This document shows, in pieces, positions 8,277 through 16,866 of a DNA stretch of 64,000 nucleotides (position 1 is its first letter; each line of letters opens with the position of its first letter). Location: the NCBI GenBank assembly GCA_964498785.1, contig CAZCJL010000004.1, positions 62,001 to 126,000 on the forward strand, given 5' to 3'. The notes beneath the pieces were generated by a model. That model was not told where the DNA came from, did not search any database, and saw nothing but the letters and a program-made list of their open reading frames with translations. A program made the position numbers and the translations under genes. The DNA is from Mariaggregatimicrobium sp964498785 (GTDB taxonomy: Bacteria; Zhuqueibacterota; Zhuqueibacteria; Thermofontimicrobiales; Thiofontviventaceae).

Positions 8277-9447
8277 TGTTAACTAAACACATTTGCCCTA
8301 CCTGAACCCTGCCGGAGATCACAGTGAATTCATGATTTCGAGGTCCAGGCGTCACTTCATAACTTTTAAACTCCGAGCCTTCGAGAACTTGAACATAGAA
8401 TTTTGAATTCTTTTTATAAATGCATTCATTACGAACGTACAGCACCTTTTCATATTCTGCGAGTATAATTTCACAACTCACGGTCATGCCAGGTTTCAGA
8501 AATTCTCTATTTTCGTGCAGAAGAATCGTTACGTCAAAAACATTAATAAGTGAATTATCTTTCGGATGGCACAATTTGGAGATATTCACAATTGTACCCT
8601 TTAATTGAATTTTAGGAAAAGCATCTAATCTCACAAATACAGCCTGGCCATTGTATATTTTTGAAATATCCCTCTCATTTACAGTTGTGATAACCTTCAT
8701 CTGATTTAAATCCGGGATTCCGACTAACGGCCTACCTGCCCAAAATTCATCACCAACTCTGATTTTACGGCGTCCTCGATAAGGTCGTTTATATTCAACA
8801 ATTCCCTTTGTCGGAGAACGTACAAAGGTTTTATCGAGTGCTTTTTTTGCATCTTCGATTTCATGCTGCAACTGTTTTATTTTTAGCTTATGTATTTTTA
8901 TTTCAAATTCCAGGCAGCGTTTTTTAAAATCTCCGTTTCTCTTCTCCCGGTTATAGTCAATCTTCGCCTTCTCTAACTGTAATTGGCTAATCCGTTGTTG
9001 CGTTTGCGATTCGAATTTCGATTTTTCAGCCTGAATTTGTTGAAGCGTGTACGATGCTTTTGCTGTAGCAATGTGCGATTCAAGCTGCAGAATTGTATTT
9101 TCATAATTTGTCTTTAATCGTTCATATTCAACCTTCGCAAGCATTATTTCATTTTCTTTTTCCCGGATATCTTTAATAATCTCTGAATTATCAAGTTCAA
9201 ATAAAAAATCATTCACATTCACTTCCGTCCCTTCATCAACAAGACGTGTAATTTTGAAACGCCCATATTTCCAGCCAAGCCATGGCATGACAATAGTCCG
9301 CGATTTTACCGCTTGTAATTCCCCTGTCTCCACAATTGAATCCTTAAAATGCCCTTGCATAATCGGATCAAATTGGATATATTTTCCGGAATGACATGTC
9401 GTCAGAATTAAAACAGCGATAATAAATACAGGTATTTTTTTTATCAT
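8224..9447 (-). CDS. HlyD/MacA-like periplasmic adaptor lipoprotein (adaptor 1)
   Basis: A 407-residue membrane-fusion protein. The lipobox ends at Cys18 (LILTTC). After a short first strand comes a broken biotinyl-lipoyl domain (DEGTEVNVNDFLFELDN, about 72-88). A long coiled-coil hairpin (about 90-200, rich in Glu, Lys and Gln) follows, then the second lipoyl half (VRSPTKGIVEY) and beta-barrel and membrane-proximal domains. Such proteins bridge an inner-membrane pump and TolC. It overlaps the permease gene directly downstream, which points to this adaptor as the closest partner of the permease. N-terminal wording (SIVETGELQAVKS) is close to adaptor 2 (SVIETGELKAIKS), suggesting duplication. 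Confidence 0.88.
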   Translation of the reverse strand: MIKKIPVFIIAVLILTTCHSGKYIQFDPIMQGHFKDSIVETGELQAVKSRTIVMPWLGWKYGRFKITRLVDEGTEVNVNDFLFELDNSEIIKDIREKENEIMLAKVEYERLKTNYENTILQLESHIATAKASYTLQQIQAEKSKFESQTQQRISQLQLEKAKIDYNREKRNGDFKKRCLEFEIKIHKLKIKQLQHEIEDAKKALDKTFVRSPTKGIVEYKRPYRGRRKIRVGDEFWAGRPLVGIPDLNQMKVITTVNERDISKIYNGQAVFVRLDAFPKIQLKGTIVNISKLCHPKDNSLINVFDVTILLHENREFLKPGMTVSCEIILAEYEKVLYVRNECIYKKNSKFYVQVLEGSEFKSYEVTPGPRNHEFTVISGRVQVGQMCLVNIGKKYSDAVRREFESIS

Positions 9448-9510
9448 TTTATCTTGGCATAAAAATAAGTATCGTTAATGCGGATATATCTCCCAATTCA
9501 TGGATTATTC

Positions 9511-10701
9511 TCAATTCAATATCGTCGGATCAACGAGCGCAATACGATCACCAGCTTTTAGTCCTTTTTTAATAATGATAAAATCTGAATTTTCTTTACC
9601 CACCACAACTTCTTTTTCCACAAAACGACCTTCCCGAAACATATAAACAATATTCTGTTCTTCTTTTCTAAACAATGCATCCAGCGGAATACTAATCACC
9701 GAATCAATTGGATCGACAACAATCTCACACCGCACGGTCATGCCTGGTAAAAGATAATCATGTTTTCCTTTGATTATAATTTCAATGGGAAATATTTTTA
9801 CATTCGACTCTTCAGTTTTATCCTTTGCAAGCAGAGCAATTTTGGAGATGGCGCCGTGGAAAACCGAATCCGGCAATACATCGAGCCAAATTAACGCGGA
9901 TTGCGATAATTGTATTTTAGAGATATCCAATTCATTTATTTCCGTGATGGCTTTCATTTCATTTAAATCCGGCAGAATCATAATTGTTTGCCCATTCCAG
10001 GGTTGATCACCGACCTGCCATTTATTTTCTGTAGATGCATTTTTCTCGACAACCACCACTCCGGGGCTAGGCGCTGTTACAGTCATCTTTTTTAATGTGT
10101 TTTTTGCATCATTCAATTGTTCTGTAAGTTGCTCTATTTTTATTTGCTGTTTTCGCAATTCCTCTTTATTTATTTGAGCCCGGTTGGAAATTTCCTCCTC
10201 AGCTTTCTTAAGATCCATTTTCGTCTGATTCAAACGAAGCTGCATTTCTCTTTTCCGGATATCTGCTTCATAAGTAGATTTCTCTAATTCAATTTGAGTA
10301 ATCTGATACGAAATATCTGCCAGCTTTAAATCTGCTTTCAAATCTTCCAACACAGCACGTTGCTCAAGTTTTAGCTTTTCATATTCAGTTTTGGCCATTT
10401 CCAATTCTGCTTTTGCATCAATAATACCTTTATGTACCTCTGTTTCGTCAAATTGGATTAATGTATCTCCTTGCACGACTTCTGCCCCGTCAGCAATAAG
10501 CCAGGTAATTTTCAACTCGCCAAAACGCCACGAAATAGAGGGAGCGAGAATTTCGATCGATTTAATTGCTTTTAATTCACCGGTTTCAATTACGCTTATA
10601 ACAAAGTTATCTTTTTTTACTGTATAAACAGGTACCTCATTTTGTGAGGACGAATGACATTCTAAAATCATTAATAGTATTAGGATAAATAAGGTTCTCA
10701 T
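9511..10701 (-). CDS. HlyD/MacA-like periplasmic adaptor lipoprotein (adaptor 2)
   Basis: A 396-residue adaptor with a lipobox at Cys15 (MILEC). Domain order is the same as in the gene downstream: lipoyl half (DGAEVVQGDTLIQFDE), coiled-coil hairpin about 85-200, second lipoyl half (VTAPSPGVVVV), beta-barrel, and a membrane-proximal domain ending AGDRIALVDP. The N-terminal block and the segment W-R/K-F/Y-G-x-(L/F)-K-I-T are shared with adaptor 1. It is spaced 63 bp from adaptor 1 and 7 bp from adaptor 3, all on the minus strand, consistent with one operon. Substrate is unknown. Confidence 0.88.
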   Translation of the reverse strand: MRTLFILILLMILECHSSSQNEVPVYTVKKDNFVISVIETGELKAIKSIEILAPSISWRFGELKITWLIADGAEVVQGDTLIQFDETEVHKGIIDAKAELEMAKTEYEKLKLEQRAVLEDLKADLKLADISYQITQIELEKSTYEADIRKREMQLRLNQTKMDLKKAEEEISNRAQINKEELRKQQIKIEQLTEQLNDAKNTLKKMTVTAPSPGVVVVEKNASTENKWQVGDQPWNGQTIMILPDLNEMKAITEINELDISKIQLSQSALIWLDVLPDSVFHGAISKIALLAKDKTEESNVKIFPIEIIIKGKHDYLLPGMTVRCEIVVDPIDSVISIPLDALFRKEEQNIVYMFREGRFVEKEVVVGKENSDFIIIKKGLKAGDRIALVDPTILN

Positions 10702-10708
10702 CTCTGTT

Positions 10709-11926
10709 CTACTTTAAATCTGACATAATTAAATGAATTGGAGGTTTTTCTAATGACAGTCTTTCTCCACCATTTAGGCCTTTTCGGATTAATGCAAAAT
10801 TATCATTTCGTCGGGCTACATTTATGTAGTGCTCCCGATATGTTTTATTTTCTTCAATATAAACCACTGTTACACTATCTAGATAAAACACACATTCTAA
10901 CGGAATAGCAATTGTATCCTGAATTGTTAGTGAATAAATATGACACTCTGCGGAAAATCCGGGCATTATCCGTTCATTCATTTCATCAAACTCTATTTTT
11001 ATTTCGAATTTTTTTAACCGTGTTTTTTGATTCTTCACAGTCCCAACGTTAGCAACATCTTTAACATGCCCCTGGAAGCATTTTCCGGGAACTGCGTTAA
11101 AATATATGTCTACAGATTGATCCGGGCAAATGCGTCGAATCGATGTTTCATTTGCCTCCGCGATTACATGCAAGTGCTCCATATCATAAATTTTCAGAAT
11201 TGGTAACCGTTGCCAGACTTTGTCTCCTTCGTTTAATTTTGCTTCGTTTGCAGGATTCATTTCGTGCAGAACAATACCATTAGCAGGAGATACAAGCGTC
11301 AATCGATCCATAAATAATGTCGCTCGTTGTACCTGGTTTTTATTTTTTAGTATTTTATTCTTAATCTTTTCTAACTTATATTGATTTATTTTTTGCTGCA
11401 GTACGCCTCTTTTTGTTAACTTTTCGATTTCAATAGTATACTTCTTTAATTCCAGATCCAGCAATTTTTGTTGATGCACTGAATTAAATTCCATTTGGTT
11501 TCGTTTTATTTCCGATGTATGCTTCAAAGAATTAACAGCCTCGAGGCGTGTTTTTAATAACATAGCTTCCAACAAAATATCAGCTTGTTGCTTTGCTAAT
11601 TCTGATTCTGTAATTTTCAAATTCATGTGCGATTCATTATAATTTTTTACAAGCTGAGGACAATCCAGTTTACATACTATATTGCCACTGTCCACATGCG
11701 CTCCTTCATGAACAATATATTTGATGATCGGTGCAGGCCAAACGTCGGGACAGCAAACAGTTGATACATTTTTTGAAGTCGCTTCTCCTGTCAAAATAAT
11801 TCTATCGCAGAAATTACTTCTGTGAACAGTATATAGAAATATTTTATTATTAAGCTTTGATTTAATGAAAAGAAATATAATTGGCAGAATTAGAATTAAA
11901 GAATATTTGAATAATTTTTTTAACAT
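10709..11926 (-). CDS. HlyD-like membrane-anchored adaptor (adaptor 3)
   Basis: A 405-residue adaptor and the first gene of the cluster. Unlike the other two it has no lipobox; an N-terminal hydrophobic helix (about 7-22, YSLILILPIIFLF) should anchor it in the inner membrane. The lipoyl halves (EGAHVDSGNIVCKLD and LVSPANGIVLHE), the coiled-coil region (about 95-215) and the beta-barrel are recognisable. It is more diverged and richer in Cys than adaptors 1 and 2. It starts beside the 533-bp gap shared with the divergently read secreted protein gene. Confidence 0.85.
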   Translation of the reverse strand: MLKKLFKYSLILILPIIFLFIKSKLNNKIFLYTVHRSNFCDRIILTGEATSKNVSTVCCPDVWPAPIIKYIVHEGAHVDSGNIVCKLDCPQLVKNYNESHMNLKITESELAKQQADILLEAMLLKTRLEAVNSLKHTSEIKRNQMEFNSVHQQKLLDLELKKYTIEIEKLTKRGVLQQKINQYKLEKIKNKILKNKNQVQRATLFMDRLTLVSPANGIVLHEMNPANEAKLNEGDKVWQRLPILKIYDMEHLHVIAEANETSIRRICPDQSVDIYFNAVPGKCFQGHVKDVANVGTVKNQKTRLKKFEIKIEFDEMNERIMPGFSAECHIYSLTIQDTIAIPLECVFYLDSVTVVYIEENKTYREHYINVARRNDNFALIRKGLNGGERLSLEKPPIHLIMSDLK

Positions 11927-12049
11927 ATTACTTACTATTTTAGCAATTTTTGGGGATTAATACAACACTTTTTTTTATTATTTTAACATAATCTTAACAA
12001 TTGTTACAATTTTATTTTATTATATTGAAGATGTTGATTTTCTTGTTCA

Positions 12050-12079
12050 TTGACAGAAATATATAAATTTATTCATAAT
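12050..12079 (+). promoter_or_regulatory. Candidate sigma-70 promoter for the secreted protein gene
   Basis: TTGACA at 12050-12055 is a perfect -35 box. CATAAT at 12074-12079 follows at 18 bp and is a fair -10 box. Start of transcription would be near 12086, giving a leader of about 370 bases. AT-rich DNA makes chance matches likely. Confidence 0.4.
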
Positions 12080-12117
12080 TTATTGAATTTTAAAGGCATA
12101 TTTTTTGCAATCCCTTA

Positions 12118-12134
12118 TGATTCTTTTAGAATCA
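12118..12134 (+). other. Leader hairpin
   Basis: TGATTC (12118-12123) and GAATCA (12129-12134) pair perfectly across a five-base loop TTTTA. It lies about 30 bases after the expected transcription start and 24 bases before the pseudoknot candidate. Confidence 0.4.
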
Positions 12135-12157
12135 GAATGTTAAAATAAATACTTTTT

Positions 12158-12188
12158 GGCTGAGCACACCAGCTTATTCAGCCGGTGT
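12158..12188 (+). promoter_or_regulatory. Candidate H-type pseudoknot in leader RNA
   Basis: Two interleaved complementary pairs are visible: GGCTGA (12158-12163) with TCAGCC (12178-12183), and ACACC (12166-12170) with GGTGT (12184-12188). The order A-B-A'-B' is the topology of an H-type pseudoknot. The stretch is far richer in G and C than its surroundings. It does not match a riboswitch class I can name. A regulatory role is inference. Confidence 0.35.
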
Positions 12189-12389
12189 CTAACATCTTGT
12201 AATTAATTTGATTATATTTTCATGTACTGTCTCATTATCTTTACAAAACCATTGAAATTAGCCGAATTCTTTCAATTGCAATTTGGTGTACCAATAGTAA
12301 TTACAGTAATTCGCTTTGAAGTTTTCTTTAAAAATCTCGAATAATCAGCTAATTATCACATGAATTGAGTGACGCAGTTTTGAACATAC

Positions 12390-12408
12390 TTGATACAAGC
12401 TGTATCAA
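12390..12408. promoter_or_regulatory. Perfect palindrome upstream of the secreted protein gene, possible operator
   Basis: TTGATACA AGC TGTATCAA is a perfect 8-bp inverted repeat with a three-base centre, ending 51 bp before the ATG at 12460. It could be the site of a dimeric regulator or an RNA hairpin in the leader. No T-run follows, so it is not a plain terminator. Confidence 0.45.
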
Positions 12409-12459
12409 ATTAAGACAAAAAAATGATCGTTTAAATAAAAATCAGAGAGGTTTTATATT

Positions 12460-15400
12460 ATGAGAGTTAAAGGGATATTATTCGTACAGCTATTGTTTTC
12501 AATTATTCTAATTAAAAGTCTCGTATTTGCTCAGGAATGGTCTGATGAGATTAAATTAGAACAACCGGGACGGGAAATGACAATTATCCCTGATTTTGAT
12601 ATTGATCCAACCACAGGTCACCTGCATATCGTCACCATGATAAGTCCGAAAGGAGTTTTATATACTGAAATGGATGCCGATGGGAATATTTTGCAGCAGC
12701 ACCCAATTCCACATGCAGTAAATGACAGGCATGGCAATGGAAATAATTTTGGTGCAACGATCGCAGTGGATTCTCAAAGCAGACCACATGTAAGTTATCG
12801 CGAATACTTCAGTGGAAATCCACCAAAATTTTCATCGTATTATACATATTACAACGGCTCAACCTGGATTTCGCCGACGATACTTTCTGAACGAGTGATG
12901 CGTGGCTGGATGCTTCGAATGGACATCAGTGACAACGAAAAAGTGCACATCGCTCGTGGCTCGATGGCAAACGCTGCCGGAGAAGAATTAGTGGGACCGG
13001 TTAAGTATTTCAGATTCAATAATGGATCTCGCGAATCGGTAACAGATAATATGTATCGGTATCGGGCCGACGACCGAGTTGAACTCGATGCTTCTTACGA
13101 AAATCAAGTACATATCGTGCTTGGATGTCCGGATTATCCTCCGCAGGGTGGGCCTGTTTGGTACTGGCGATCCTTTGATAATGGCGAAACCTGGACAAAA
13201 TCAGAAATTCATGATCCCCGTGCACGCGGTGGCAATGGCAGCCCGGACTTATTCGTTGATGCATCCGGCAATGTTCACATCGTCTACGGTTCCGAATTGG
13301 ATATGGACGTAAATAACAAAGCATCTGTCAGGTATACCCGTTTTGAAAACGATAACCACATGTTTGATGTTACAGTTACCGATCCGGGTGAAATTTTACA
13401 TCGTTTTGATACTCCATACGGCATTGGCTCGGTGGCTGCCAGTGCAGACGGGGAAATTGTAATTATTGCTTATTCTGAAGATTTTGGTAAAAGATTATTT
13501 GTCAGAGAGTCTCATGACGGCGGAAATTCATGGGGAGACCCACTTGAAATTACGAACAGGAGTTGCGCTGCTTTAGGCCGGAACCGCCAGGTAATTCGCG
13601 CCATCAAAGATCACTTCTTTCTTTTGTATCCATCCCCGGACGGCGTTAAATTACGCTACAAAAAATTTACCATCAATGATCCTCCGGTCGCTGATGCAGG
13701 CGGCCCTTATTCCGGAAGTGAAGGAAGCGCCATCAATTTTGACGCATCAGGATCAAGCGATTCGGATGGTTCCATCACGCAATATGAATGGGATTATCAA
13801 AATGACGGAACGTATGACGCAACAACAGCAGGTCCGTATTCTTCATATACTTATACAGATGATTTCGATGGTCAGCTAAAACTACGCATAACAGACAACG
13901 ATGGCGACGTCAGTACAGATGTGGCTCAGGTAACTGTTAATAATGTTGCACCCACTGCAAATGCAGGCGGTCCGTATAGTGGCGAAATTGACGAAGTCAT
14001 TCAATTTACTGGTACTGGCACAGATCCCGGCAATGATGAACTGTTTTACTCATGGGATTTGGATGATAACGGGACATTTGAAACGACAGGACAAACTGCG
14101 CAAAAATCTTATCCCAGTGGCGGAACTTATCAGGTAACCTTGAAAGCAACAGATGATGATGGCGGCTTCTCAACAGATGTTGCACAGGTTTCAATCCATA
14201 ACTATCCACCACAAATCGGCAATATTCCGAACCAGACGATTGATGAAGGAGGCAGTTTCACACCGATTAATCTTAATGATGCGGTAACTGATCCGGATAA
14301 TACGGATGCCGAAATCACATGGACGCATTCACCAGCGACTCATTTAAATCTTTCTATAGCTCCCGGTATTTTAAACGTCACGGTAAAAGACCCTGAATGG
14401 AACGGCACTGAAACAATAACCCTTACCGCAACAGATCCGGGTGGAAAATTTGACACTGCAGACGTAAGCTTCACTGTTATTCCAGTGAATGATCCGCCAG
14501 TAATTCAGCCTATTACCGTTAATCCGATTAGCGAAGGTGAACAATTTCCGCCAATCGCTCTTATTGCCACTGATCCGGATAATGAGCCTCATGAAATTCA
14601 ATGGACTGCTACCGGTCAACAACAGCTTATTATCAATATTCAGCAGGGAGCGAATCCCACAGCATCGGTAACCATCCCGGATACCAACTGGTATGGCAAC
14701 GAACAAGTCACTTTTACGGCGACAGATCCTGAGGACGCGTCTGATAGTAAAATCGCTGTATTCACTGTGCACAATGTTAACGATCCACCTGTGATTTTAC
14801 CGGTACTCGGCCAGACAATTCGTTATAATCAGGAATTCGCTACAGTGAATCTGGATACCTGTGTTCAAGACATTGACAATACTCCCGACCAAATCCAATG
14901 GTCGTTTAGAGGAAATAATCATCTTGCGATTAACATTACGAATCGCAGCATGACAATAACCCGAATCGATCCGGATTGGACCGGCATGGAGGCGGTCACT
15001 TTTACTGCGAATGACGGACAGCTTTCAGATAGTTATACCGCGACTTTCATGGTCATCTATCACAACGATCCACCAAAAATCAGCAATATCTTTTCTCAAA
15101 CGATCAATGAAAACGGTACGTTTGAAACACTCTATTTGGATGACAAAGCAGACGATCCTGATCATGCAGATAATGAATTAGTATGGACACTTTCAGGATA
15201 CGAAGAATTACTGGTTCAGGAGATTGGCGACCGTATTTTTCAAATTGCAGTGCCAGATTCGGAATGGGCCGGAACAGAAACCATCCTGTTTCAAGTCACA
15301 GATCCCGGTGATTTGAGCGATAGCACGTATGCATCTTTTACCGTAATCCCTGTCAATGATCCGCCAAAAATCAGTAACATGACCAATTTCACATTCTATG

Positions 15401-16287
15401 AAGATACAACGTATATTATTACGTCCACAGAACTAAAACTAATGGTAACCGACCCGGATAATTCATTTGAAGAATTAACTTTCTCACTGGATAACGCTCG
15501 GTTTACAAAATTAGAACAAGAAGAATCAACAGGTAACTTCATTTTATCTGCGCAAGAAAACTGGTTTGGTATTGAGAATGTTTTATTTAGCGTAACCGAT
15601 TTACTGTACGCAAAAACATCACAGCCAATTACCATTAGTGTTAAACCAATGCCGGATCCGCCAATGCCATTTGATTTACTGATACCGTTTAATAATAGCG
15701 CCATTGTCATTCGTCCCGAGACCCTTGAATTTTCATGGCGACGCTCTATTGATCCGGATGATGAACCGGTGACCTATAGCTGGAACCTGAGTAAGGAAAT
15801 CGATTTTACTCATATCATTGCACAGTACAACAATATTCCCGATACGACTTACACTTATACGTTACCACAACATTTAGAACCGGGTCTCTATTACTGGAAG
15901 GTGATTGCATTCGATCCAACTGGTTTCAGCACGCCATCTAATAATGTAAATCTATTTAGTTTTAATTTTGATATCGGTGTTACGGATGATCCGAATTCTC
16001 AAACACCCAAAGAATTCGCACTGTATCAAAATCATCCCAATCCGTTTAATCCGGAAACCAGAATTCGCTATCAATTACCCCAAACATGCCATGTTCGGTT
16101 GGCAGTTTACAATAATGTAGGACAGTTAATTAAAACGCTGGTAAATGAAGAACAAAATACCGGCAGCTTTTCGCTTTACTGGAACGGTACCAACGACGCC
16201 AACGCTGCGGTAAGTAGCGGTATTTACATTTACAAATTACACGCCGGTGATTTTGTGATGGCGCGTAAAATGCTTTATTTGAGATAA
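12460..16287 (+). CDS. Large secreted protein: sialidase-like propeller, PKD and cadherin-like repeats, T9SS sorting domain
   Basis: A 1275-residue extracellular protein. A signal peptide covers residues 1-24 (cleavage after VFA). Residues about 25-400 resemble a BNR/sialidase-type beta-propeller with Asp-box repeats such as SFDNGETW and SHDGGNSW; no full sialidase active site was identified. Two PKD domains follow (about 406-496 and 497-585, each opening with AGGPYSG). About five cadherin-like repeats (586-1065) come next, joined by V-x-V-NDPP linkers with DPDN calcium-type motifs. A fibronectin III-like domain lies at about 1068-1175. The last 90 residues (from 1185) are the type A T9SS sorting domain with NHPNPFNPET and a GIYIYKL strand. 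It is probably a surface-bound or released adhesin or glycan-binding protein; catalytic activity is unproven. The upstream leader is long and structured. Confidence 0.85.
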   Translation: MRVKGILFVQLLFSIILIKSLVFAQEWSDEIKLEQPGREMTIIPDFDIDPTTGHLHIVTMISPKGVLYTEMDADGNILQQHPIPHAVNDRHGNGNNFGATIAVDSQSRPHVSYREYFSGNPPKFSSYYTYYNGSTWISPTILSERVMRGWMLRMDISDNEKVHIARGSMANAAGEELVGPVKYFRFNNGSRESVTDNMYRYRADDRVELDASYENQVHIVLGCPDYPPQGGPVWYWRSFDNGETWTKSEIHDPRARGGNGSPDLFVDASGNVHIVYGSELDMDVNNKASVRYTRFENDNHMFDVTVTDPGEILHRFDTPYGIGSVAASADGEIVIIAYSEDFGKRLFVRESHDGGNSWGDPLEITNRSCAALGRNRQVIRAIKDHFFLLYPSPDGVKLRYKKFTINDPPVADAGGPYSGSEGSAINFDASGSSDSDGSITQYEWDYQNDGTYDATTAGPYSSYTYTDDFDGQLKLRITDNDGDVSTDVAQVTVNNVAPTANAGGPYSGEIDEVIQFTGTGTDPGNDELFYSWDLDDNGTFETTGQTAQKSYPSGGTYQVTLKATDDDGGFSTDVAQVSIHNYPPQIGNIPNQTIDEGGSFTPINLNDAVTDPDNTDAEITWTHSPATHLNLSIAPGILNVTVKDPEWNGTETITLTATDPGGKFDTADVSFTVIPVNDPPVIQPITVNPISEGEQFPPIALIATDPDNEPHEIQWTATGQQQLIINIQQGANPTASVTIPDTNWYGNEQVTFTATDPEDASDSKIAVFTVHNVNDPPVILPVLGQTIRYNQEFATVNLDTCVQDIDNTPDQIQWSFRGNNHLAINITNRSMTITRIDPDWTGMEAVTFTANDGQLSDSYTATFMVIYHNDPPKISNIFSQTINENGTFETLYLDDKADDPDHADNELVWTLSGYEELLVQEIGDRIFQIAVPDSEWAGTETILFQVTDPGDLSDSTYASFTVIPVNDPPKISNMTNFTFYEDTTYIITSTELKLMVTDPDNSFEELTFSLDNARFTKLEQEESTGNFILSAQENWFGIENVLFSVTDLLYAKTSQPITISVKPMPDPPMPFDLLIPFNNSAIVIRPETLEFSWRRSIDPDDEPVTYSWNLSKEIDFTHIIAQYNNIPDTTYTYTLPQHLEPGLYYWKVIAFDPTGFSTPSNNVNLFSFNFDIGVTDDPNSQTPKEFALYQNHPNPFNPETRIRYQLPQTCHVRLAVYNNVGQLIKTLVNEEQNTGSFSLYWNGTNDANAAVSSGIYIYKLHAGDFVMARKMLYLR

Positions 16288-16316
16288 TGTTTTTATGATA
16301 GGATAATGTTTTTTAG

Positions 16317-16357
16317 TAAAAGCCCCGTAGAACAGAAAATGTTTACGGGGCTTTTTA
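16317..16357 (+). terminator. Rho-independent terminator of the secreted protein gene
   Basis: AGCCCCGTA (16321-16329) pairs with TACGGGGCT (16344-16352), preceded by an A-run and followed by TTTTT. It starts about 30 bp past the stop at 16287. Confidence 0.85.
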
Positions 16358-16373
16358 GTATTCACACTACCAA

Positions 16374-16415
16374 AACAAACCCCTGTCCGATAATCTCATC
16401 GGACAGGGGTTTGTT
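16374..16415. terminator. Very stable second hairpin, terminator or palindromic repeat
   Basis: An 18-bp perfect inverted repeat: AACAAACCCCTGTCCGAT (16374-16391), loop of six bases, and its exact complement (16398-16415). The arm ends give A-rich and T-rich flanks (GTTTGTTATT), so it could act as a back-up terminator. It directly precedes the promoter of the long gatC operon. Confidence 0.65.
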
Positions 16416-16493
16416 ATTAATTTTTAAAATAGTTAACTAAATTTCCGATCTGAATTTCGTTCAAAAATTATGCCAAATAAATCAAGTTTAATC

Positions 16494-16522
16494 TTGACAA
16501 TGTCATAATTATATTTTATATT
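16494..16522 (+). promoter_or_regulatory. Consensus sigma-70 promoter of the gatC-ychF gene run
   Basis: TTGACA (16494-16499), 17-bp spacer, TATATT (16517-16522). The expected start near 16529 gives a leader of about 40 bases before gatC, with AGGAAG as ribosome binding site. The same TTGACA-17-TATATT layout recurs at 57183. Confidence 0.8.
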
Positions 16523-16569
16523 AGTGTTATTAATTTTTCAGCACCGTTAATTTTAAACAGGAAGAAAAA

Positions 16570-16866
16570 ATGGCAATTACCAAAACAGACGTGGAGCGGG
16601 TCGCCAAACTCGCTAAATTGGATTTTACTGAGGACGAAAAAGAGGATTTTACGCATCAGTTATCCGATATTTTAACCTATATCGAAAAGCTAAACGAGCT
16701 CGATACCAATAAGATCGAACCGACGTCTCATGTTTTGGGAATTCAGAACGAACTCCGTGAAGATAAAGTTGAATCCTGGTTAACACAAGAAGAAGCTCTG
16801 AAAAATGCTCCGCAACAGAAGATGGGATTTTTCAGTGTGCCAAAGGTAATTACACATGAATCATAG
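16570..16866 (+). CDS. gatC: Asp/Glu-tRNA amidotransferase subunit C
   Basis: A 98-residue subunit that wraps and stabilises GatA/GatB in the amidotransferase converting Glu-tRNA(Gln) and/or Asp-tRNA(Asn) to the amide form. The family pattern is complete: V-x-R-VAKLAKLDFTEDE (about 8-23), the helix FTHQLSDILTYIEKLNELDT (26-45) with IEPTSHVL, LREDKV, and the C-terminal FFSVPKVI. GatA and GatB are not in the window. It is the first gene of the long operon and overlaps kdsB by 11 bp. Confidence 0.93.
   Translation: MAITKTDVERVAKLAKLDFTEDEKEDFTHQLSDILTYIEKLNELDTNKIEPTSHVLGIQNELREDKVESWLTQEEALKNAPQQKMGFFSVPKVITHES

Larger units (their letters stand above)
11927..12459. other. Long AT-rich divergent intergenic region with structured leader
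   Basis: These 533 bases separate the adaptor operon (minus) from the large secreted protein gene (plus). No open frame is convincing. On the plus strand, in order, it holds a weak promoter candidate (12050-12079), a perfect hairpin (12118-12134), two interleaved inverted repeats that could make a pseudoknot (12158-12188), and a perfect 8+3+8 palindrome (12390-12408). These are listed separately. Confidence 0.6.

Noticed and set aside
14371..14772. Minus-strand frame of 133 codons inside the large secreted protein gene
   Set aside because: Antisense shadow of the cadherin-like repeat region; rich in Arg and Cys as expected for shadow translation.
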